Positions 59,601 to 64,000 of a stretch of DNA of 64,000 bases are shown here, piece by piece. A program made the translations under genes and the position numbers. The stretch is from Glebionis coronaria (Eukaryota > Streptophyta > Magnoliopsida > Asterales > Asteraceae), in contig CM046878.1 of the NCBI GenBank assembly GCA_025667525.1, positions 97,541,237 to 97,605,236 on the forward strand, given 5' to 3'. How positions within the stretch are numbered: position 1 is the stretch's first letter; each line of letters opens with the position of its first letter. The notes beneath the pieces are model-generated. The model was not told the DNA's origin. It worked only from the letters and a program-made list of their open reading frames with translations, and did not search any database.

Positions 59601-60602
59601 CTTTCCCTTCTTGCCCTCTGACTTCTTCTTCTTGGGTTCGGGTTCAGGTAACACAGCTGGTTGTTTGCGTTTACCTTTACTCTTAACCGTTGTGGATGAG
59701 TCTTCTCCAGTTTGAAGGTTTGCTTTCAGCCTCTGGATTTCTAACTGTAGTAGCTTGTAATCTGCAGAACCTTTGATTTTTTCAGATAGAAGGTAATCAG
59801 GAACAGGACCCGGAATCACACCAGTAGACGGTCCTTCATGCCTCAGATCTACAGTATCATCAGCTTCTTCAGTGTGATAGCGACCTCCTGCACGCCTATC
59901 AATAGTAGCATCAAGCTTCATAAAGTAATTTATGATGAGCTTAATAAACCGAGGATAAGGAAAGAAGTTTGTCTTCAGCTTCTTGTTGTGGAAGAGTTGA
60001 AAGGTGAATTCTTCCCATATCAACAAAGCATAATCTGAATTCGCAGCTTTGTACATGCCATAGAAGAGGTTCATTATTGGACTGCGCAAAGCATCATGGC
60101 CACTCGTCTTTGGTGTAAGACATTTACTGAGAATACCCATCAACGCTCTCCAAGGTTGTCCCACCTTAGCAGTTGTAAACTCAGATGCAACTCGTATTTC
60201 CGGACATCCAAGTGCATCAAATAACTCCGCGAGTTCATCTTTAGTAGGATCCCTTGAGAAAGACATGCCCTTGGGTGTATCCCGTATACCAAGCATCTTA
60301 CGGAAGTCTGAAACGGTGAGTGTCTGCTGCTTGTTGTCGATGGTGAAGGTGATCTTGTTCGAAGTGAAATCCTTGGTTGCCCAAAATTCAAACATATACT
60401 CATAAGGCACCGAGGCTGTGTTCCTAAGGGCGTTCTTGAAATGAGAGTTATCAAGGATGGCTATGGCGACCTTAAAACCATGGTGAGTGGATTTAGAAAC
60501 TTGCTTTAGCCTGTAGTTGTTGGGTATAAACTTAAGGGTTCGAGCTTTAGCAATATCGGCTTCCCTAGATTCTTGGATAGCTTGTACTGTTGGATTAGTC
60601 AT
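56652..60602 (-). CDS. copia accessory ORF (1,316 codons), retroelement protein of unknown function
   Basis: An uninterrupted frame from ATG (60602-60600) to stop at 56652, downstream of pol on the same strand. Visible parts: N-terminal helical domain (~1-235) with YEYMFEFWATKDF and FPYPRFIKLIINYFMK; basic run PKKKKSEGKKGKGKD (~320), NLS-like; Pro/Thr-rich linker (~410-480); coiled coil (~485-605: DNHKREMDELRQELQRRAQ and following); a very acidic Glu/Asp tract (~680-745); and a C-terminal domain (~960-1316) with ALRMFTRSVVIKSRVEDLQL, GVESYQRRLN and RRLMRSLERFVGGRPY. That last block recurs, in my recollection, in many plant retroelement predicted proteins. No signal peptide or clear transmembrane helix is visible, which argues against a classical envelope. 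Function unknown. Long intact reading suggests recent activity or selection. Confidence 0.85.
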   Translation of the reverse strand: MTNPTVQAIQESREADIAKARTLKFIPNNYRLKQVSKSTHHGFKVAIAILDNSHFKNALRNTASVPYEYMFEFWATKDFTSNKITFTIDNKQQTLTVSDFRKMLGIRDTPKGMSFSRDPTKDELAELFDALGCPEIRVASEFTTAKVGQPWRALMGILSKCLTPKTSGHDALRSPIMNLFYGMYKAANSDYALLIWEEFTFQLFHNKKLKTNFFPYPRFIKLIINYFMKLDATIDRRAGGRYHTEEADDTVDLRHEGPSTGVIPGPVPDYLLSEKIKGSADYKLLQLEIQRLKANLQTGEDSSTTVKSKGKRKQPAVLPEPEPKKKKSEGKKGKGKDLMRLRDEADIVDPTLDKSEQQMMKIAIKRSRKDTGGSGSGARVDIEDEYEEPHDVDEFGSPENYSTSKEPSIPISTSVEKEPAAPTIMVTIQPLATLPPPIQPLTTRPTRPASTPFLPPPTIPILSTAVTTEPIQSTQSSSATSAMAALVMAEMLDNHKREMDELRQELQRRAQREEVSQKAQEELIAKFSADMEATRKAHAEELARVKQAEADKHAARITRLQAMRDKYKEQKEALEASVKERVQESVESLMPKLRNELKTLAADNLMVKSSNPSEAAYKIAYDLTDFELKKILKARMVELGSYNKSRIQRALYKSLNDAIMEDDRLFKMFGSVVPYHILPEEEREESEEEGTGEEEEEEEEEGEKEKDDDEGGDDDEDDEDDDEDEDDDDGDDGGDENQESVRDNNGDDNQDDDGGEQPKEGDKVTSSKKTATGTKSTKDAGQKDKSTSSESRRTKWRHDVNATTASSVPGISVAVSLPVTTNPISSAVVPPVIAESVTEPEAAQHSPVQDTAEMPETEPVDVRTSTPLQQAQRSTVPEPSIRAWEDTLEIDESAPPQAWITAAAQFDPITDADRDVLYLRIRSPIDLCAFLAHEYKTSVTPSLVKKALKDKRLRAKTGLPRMELEYYADEILKALKTVQRPGLHESERAPPPMDPAQDNQITLDFFVTNDLEYLMKGSSKYATSLTLLKAANWGTIPFIEEKVNRLWVPKMNRNYDMYAVIGASHWDERVRRAYRGCCMVKSGSNVRSDIRISSILGMKTEATNGYYHVTEIRLKREDDREYKIQQGDFSIIRLEDIEDMLLLMTRDQLTHIPREDLIALNTALRMFTRSVVIKSRVEDLQLGVESYQRRLNLTRPVNQVLPQHVERCPYTGISVPNSGIFYLNSRGLMKFMRVGELHKYSDGTLIQVRDKLEHLNSGGTLPEMTEDWHPGYRQMAKYVIKKIDQKLRERRLMRSLERFVGGRPYLVHHKLLQRSI

Positions 60603-60607
60603 TTTAT

Positions 60608-61476
60608 CTGCTTAAGATAAGACATGAAAGGTTGATGCACAAAAACAGATAGATATATATCATTCTTACTTCTAAGCATAACACATTTCATAAGATAAAA
60701 CAACAAGTACATAGATAGCATGCAAACAATAACAATCAAACAACTCATCCGGAACTTTTCCTCATTCGGAACATTTTCATTCGGAACATTCTTCATTCGG
60801 AACTTTTCCTCATTCGGAACTTCTCCTCATTCGGAACTTCTTCATCCGGAAGTTCTTCATTCGGAACTTCCTTCATCCGGAAGTTCTTCATTCGGAACTT
60901 CCTTCATCCGGAAGTTCTTCATTCGGAACTTCCTTCATCCGGAAGTTCTTCATTCGGAACTTCCTTCATCCGGAACATTCCTTCATTCGGAACTTCCTTC
61001 ATTCGGAAGTTCTTCATTCGGAACTTCCTTCATCCGGAAGTTCTTCATTCGGAACTTCCTTCATTCGGAAGTTCTTCATTCGGAACTTCCTTCATTCGGA
61101 ACTTCCTTCATTCGGAAGTTCTTCATTCGGAACTTCCTTCATTCGGAAGTTCTTCATTCGGAACTTCCTCATTCGGAAGTCCTTCATTCGGAACTTCCTC
61201 ATTCGGAAGTTTTTCAGAAGAAATCCTTCATTCGGAAGTTTTAAGCCACGTTCATCCGGAACTTTTACAAACTAAACTCAGATGATTAATTTAGCGCGTT
61301 TGTGAGTTTCTAAGGCAAACTAAGGCAATATAAACATCATTTAGTCTATTCCGAGCAAAACCCACCATAAATCCCTTGTTAATTAACCCTAATTAATGAA
61401 TACCCCTAAATCGGATAAATGTTAATTATCTGGATCAATTACATGGATATAGATGTTTAATATAGATGTTATGTAC
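60608..61476 (-). other. putative 5' UTR intron upstream of accessory ORF
   Basis: On the minus strand a donor aaattaag|gtacat (exon ends at 61477) and an acceptor cttatcttaagcag| (60608-60610 is the AG end) lie 869 nt apart. The acceptor sits 5 nt before the ATG. Splicing would remove the minisatellite from the leader. Prediction from motifs only. Confidence 0.35.
60750..61262. repeat. 31-bp-period minisatellite (ttcattcggaa units)
   Basis: About 32 copies by eye of the word (t/c)cggaa followed by c or g. The units alternate ttcattcggaacttcc (16) and ttcatccggaagtt-like (15) halves, making a 31-bp composite. The two halves are near inverted repeats around ggaacttcc / ggaagttcc, so RNA from either strand could fold into serial hairpins. 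The 174-codon frame on the plus strand (60720-61244) is a by-product. Confidence 0.92.
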
Positions 61477-62379
61477 CTTAATTTAACAGATGAACAGGAA
61501 GGAGATGGATTAAGCAAGTTATTTGATTTCTTGTGTGTGTGTGATGTTTTCAACAATGGCGGCAAAGGAATGAGTAAACAGTGAATCAGAAACAGTGAGG
61601 GGCGGGGGTTTTGTTTTTTGACTTAGGTCAATTTTGACAAGTTTCAATAAAACACACCTTTAGTCCCTACTTTTTCTAAACTTTTCCTTTTTATTTCTAA
61701 TTTTTCCTTTTCACCTAACTCTTGTTAAACGTACACACAACTTAGCAAACGCATCTATTAGCATATCCTCAAAATCTAAAAGCCATGCCTATCACTTAGA
61801 ACGAACACTAGTCGTTTTCTAAAGCAAAACCACTCAATTGCCATGAAGCCCTTAATTTTCACAATCACTTTTGAAGATCAATTTTAATGACGAAGATGAT
61901 TTAACTATTTTCTCCCCCTTAAACGATGACCCGTTTTCTATTTAAAGAGCTGTAGTCATTGTTTAAAGAGTCAAATAGTGATGAAAGCATTTCCAATTTA
62001 TCTCTTGAAAAATTTAGATTCGTGGTGTCAATAAGATTTCTCTTATTTTAACAAATTAATGCACTGAGACGTACACAAATTCGTGTCAGACCAAGTTATA
62101 AAGTAAACTTGATCCCTTTGCATGATTTGGCTTGTAAATCACGCCCGAGAAAATTAATTCCCGTTCTGAGCCAACGTTTTCCAAGGAAATACGTGACTTT
62201 AATATGAAAACCGGGTTGCAGTCTGAAATAACTACAAGCCATAATGGGCATGTTTTAAAAATGTACAACTTTTATACGGACTCTATTTATGGCACCGTGT
62301 CAATATTGATCGACATTTCTAAGGCCGTAAATATTACCGTACTAAAAGACATGCCCGATTTAAAACGAAAAATATTTTT
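61263..62379 (-). other. spacer between copia pol and accessory ORF
   Basis: No supported ORF. It includes a G-rich stretch (gaggggcgggggttttg, plus, ~61597) and ttaattaaccctaattaatg near 61380. It could hold the leader or an internal promoter for the accessory ORF; I see no clear TATA box. Confidence 0.4.
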
Positions 62380-62520
62380 TTGGTTTTTCTTGGTTTTATA
62401 TTTTTTATGGTTTTTCTAGGTTTTATATTTTTTATGGTTTTTGTTGGTTTTATATTTTTTATGGTTTTTGTTGGTTTTATATTTTTTATGGTTTTTCTTG
62501 GTTTTATATTTTTGTATTTT
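62380..62520. repeat. 27-bp tandem repeat, about 5 copies
   Basis: The unit is ggttttatattttttatggt then ttttcta/ttttgtt. It lies about 75 bp downstream of the pol stop. The open frame repeating FLGFIFFMV is an artefact of it. Confidence 0.9.
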
Positions 62521-62593
62521 CTTTTTGTGGTTTATATATTTACGATAATATACATGATCACAACCAAAGGATACTCTGAATAGTTTACCACGA

Positions 62594-64000
62594 CTATTCA
62601 GCTGATTCTTCTGCCAACTCTTTGAGAGTCGCTGGAGTGAATGATTTCATGCCAAGCTTGTCGATCAAAAACTCGATTCGTCCTCGATCTAAGGCTTTGG
62701 TGAACATATCCGCCAGCTGATACTCAGTAGTGACAAAATACAGCTCGATTACTCCGTTCTCCACCTGCTCCTTGATGAAATGGTAGCGAATGTCTATGTG
62801 CTTGGCCCGGGAATGTTGAACATAGTTGCAGCAAAGGGCAATGGCGCTCTTGTTGTCACAATACATCGGGATTTTGTTAAATCCAAGACAGTAGTCAGTT
62901 AATTGTGATCTCATCCAAAGGACTTGAGCACAACAACCGGACATGGCGATGTATTCAGCCTCCGTGCTAGAAATTGCAGCGCTTTTCTGCCTTTTTGAAG
63001 ACCAACTGATCAATCTATCTCCTAGGAGTTGCACAGATCCAGAAGTGCTACGCCTCGTATCTTGACATCCAGCATGATCGGCATCTGCGTATGATATTAA
63101 AGCAATCGAGGAATCTTTCGGATACCATAGACCACGATGAAGTGTTCCTTTTAGATACCGAAAGATCTTTTTCACAACATGTAAGTGCTTTTCGGTAGGC
63201 CGAGCCTGATACCGGGCACACATGCATACAGCAAATTGCAAATCAGGCCTGCTAGCAGTCAGATAGAGAAGGGTGCCAATCATTCCACGGTAAAGTTTCG
63301 GATCGACAATAATCCCATCCCTATCTTCATCTAACTTGGATTTCTCCACCATTGGAGTGTCTACGGGGTCACAATTCTCAAAGTTATATTTCTTAAGTGA
63401 TTCTAGAGCATATTTGGATTGATTTATAAAGATGCCTCTGGGATTCTGAGAAATCTGTAATCCTAAGAAAAATGAGATTTTTCCCATCATCGACATCTGA
63501 AAGCGTGTGGACATTATCTTCTCAAATTGTTTAGACAATTCTATGTTAGTGGCAGCAAAAATTATATCATCAACATAAATTTGTACCAGAAGCATGTCGT
63601 TGCCGTCCTTGAGAGTGAATAGAGTGGGGTCCACTTTGCCTTTGGAGAAGCCTTCCGACATGAGATATGTTGACAGGAGATCATACCACGCGCGTGGAGC
63701 TTGTTTCAACCCATAGAGAGCCTTCTTAAGCTTGTACACATGGTTAGGAGACTCCGTACTCACGAACCCATCCGGTTGACTAACATAAACCTCTTCCCTT
63801 AGTTCACCGTTCAAAAATGCCGTCTTCACATCCATTTGATAGACGATCATGTTCATATGAGCAGCAAACGCAAGGAATAGTCTAATCGCCTCCAATCTAG
63901 CCACAGGAGCAAAAGATTCCTCAAAGTCTATACCCAAGGCTTGTTTATATCCTCTAGCGACCAATCTTGCTTTATTCTTCAATACCGAACCCATCTCATC
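62594..64000 (-). CDS. Ty1/copia pol, RT and RNase H portion (partial at right edge)
   Basis: Open on the minus strand from the window edge (reading DE before [18 protein letters not shown]) to a stop at 62594. Numbering from that Met: RT motifs [11 protein letters not shown] (53-63), [16 protein letters not shown] (89-104) and the catalytic YVDD (140-143); RNase H with D304 in [10 protein letters not shown]345 in [10 protein letters not shown]380 in CDNKSAI and D401 in [13 protein letters not shown]. No stop or frameshift in about 470 residues. Gag, protease and integrase should lie beyond 64000. It copies element RNA to DNA in cytoplasmic particles. The accessory ORF follows about 2 kb downstream. 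Confidence 0.95.
   Translation of the reverse strand, partial: DEMGSVLKNKARLVARGYKQALGIDFEESFAPVARLEAIRLFLAFAAHMNMIVYQMDVKTAFLNGELREEVYVSQPDGFVSTESPNHVYKLKKALYGLKQAPRAWYDLLSTYLMSEGFSKGKVDPTLFTLKDGNDMLLVQIYVDDIIFAATNIELSKQFEKIMSTRFQMSMMGKISFFLGLQISQNPRGIFINQSKYALESLKKYNFENCDPVDTPMVEKSKLDEDRDGIIVDPKLYRGMIGTLLYLTASRPDLQFAVCMCARYQARPTEKHLHVVKKIFRYLKGTLHRGLWYPKDSSIALISYADADHAGCQDTRRSTSGSVQLLGDRLISWSSKRQKSAAISSTEAEYIAMSGCCAQVLWMRSQLTDYCLGFNKIPMYCDNKSAIALCCNYVQHSRAKHIDIRYHFIKEQVENGVIELYFVTTEYQLADMFTKALDRGRIEFLIDKLGMKSFTPATLKELAEESAE

Larger units (their letters stand above)
54072..64000 (-). mobile_element. Ty1/copia element with downstream accessory ORF (5' part beyond right edge)
   Basis: Read on the minus strand: pol 3' part (64000-62594), spacer, accessory ORF (60602-56652), 3' spacer, polypurine tract (54411-54402) and 3' LTR (54401-54072). 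Copia order is supported by RT followed by RNase H at the end of pol. A long ORF between pol and the 3' LTR is known from the SIRE/Maximus branch, though the LTR here is short for that branch. The 5' LTR, gag, protease and integrase would lie beyond 64000. Confidence 0.8.

Noticed and set aside
60720..61244. 174-codon plus-strand frame with FIRNFLHSEVLHSEL-type repeats
   Set aside because: Produced by the 31-bp minisatellite, opposite to the element's coding strand.
60750..61262. Heat-shock-element array
   Set aside because: GAA and TTC blocks are abundant, but the nGAAnnTTCn two-base spacing is not kept; spacing is mostly one base.
60750..61262. CRISPR-like array
   Set aside because: Repeats are contiguous without unique spacers, and the context is a plant retroelement.

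Overview
The window is nuclear DNA of a flowering plant. Evidence: nested LTR retrotransposons of plant Ty3/gypsy and Ty1/copia lineages, a Stowaway MITE, Helitron ends, long (AT)n tracts and intron-containing fragments of plant housekeeping genes. The copia polymerase, its large downstream ORF and the TNO1-like fragment resemble proteins I associate with Asteraceae; that is recognition, not proof. I see no intact ordinary host gene: every host-like coding segment is truncated, frameshifted or missing exons.

Layout. 1-5235: AT-rich DNA with a cluster of broken gene pieces (Raf-like kinase, a tandemly duplicated aldolase fragment, beta-tubulin). 5236-11504: a young chromodomain gypsy element in the rare form LTR-internal-LTR-internal-LTR, bounded by one 5-bp target duplication; both internal copies lack gag, protease and the start of RT. 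11505-18153: a Stowaway MITE, a degenerate long-period repeat field, a nested hAT-like MITE and a Helitron 3' end. 18154-27083: a chain of (AT)n tracts separating two non-coding inverted-repeat elements, with a 4.3-kb Helitron seated inside one (AT)n tract; this Helitron carries pieces of two unrelated genes (ubiquitin-conjugating E2 and an acid/triacylglycerol lipase) with introns retained. 28196-29710: minus-strand multi-exon fragment of a TNO1-like golgin.

31069-53480 is a nest of gypsy elements. A decayed Tekay/Del-like element (minus) was entered by an Athila-like element (plus) with 4.06-kb left LTR, gag, pol and 3' spacer. The right Athila LTR holds a 1,038-bp MULE-like MITE with long TIRs and a 10-bp target duplication, and is then broken by the LTR and decayed pol of a second Tekay/Del-like element (minus).

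54072-64000 is the 3' part of a minus-strand copia element whose pol runs off the right edge. Downstream of pol it has an uninterrupted 1,316-codon accessory ORF, preceded by a 31-bp-period minisatellite that I predict lies in a 5' UTR intron. Little here works as a pathway: the biology is transposition, nesting, gene-fragment capture and decay. The best candidates for something unusual are the three-LTR chromovirus array, the two-gene Helitron in an (AT)n tract, and the copia accessory ORF with its minisatellite-bearing leader.
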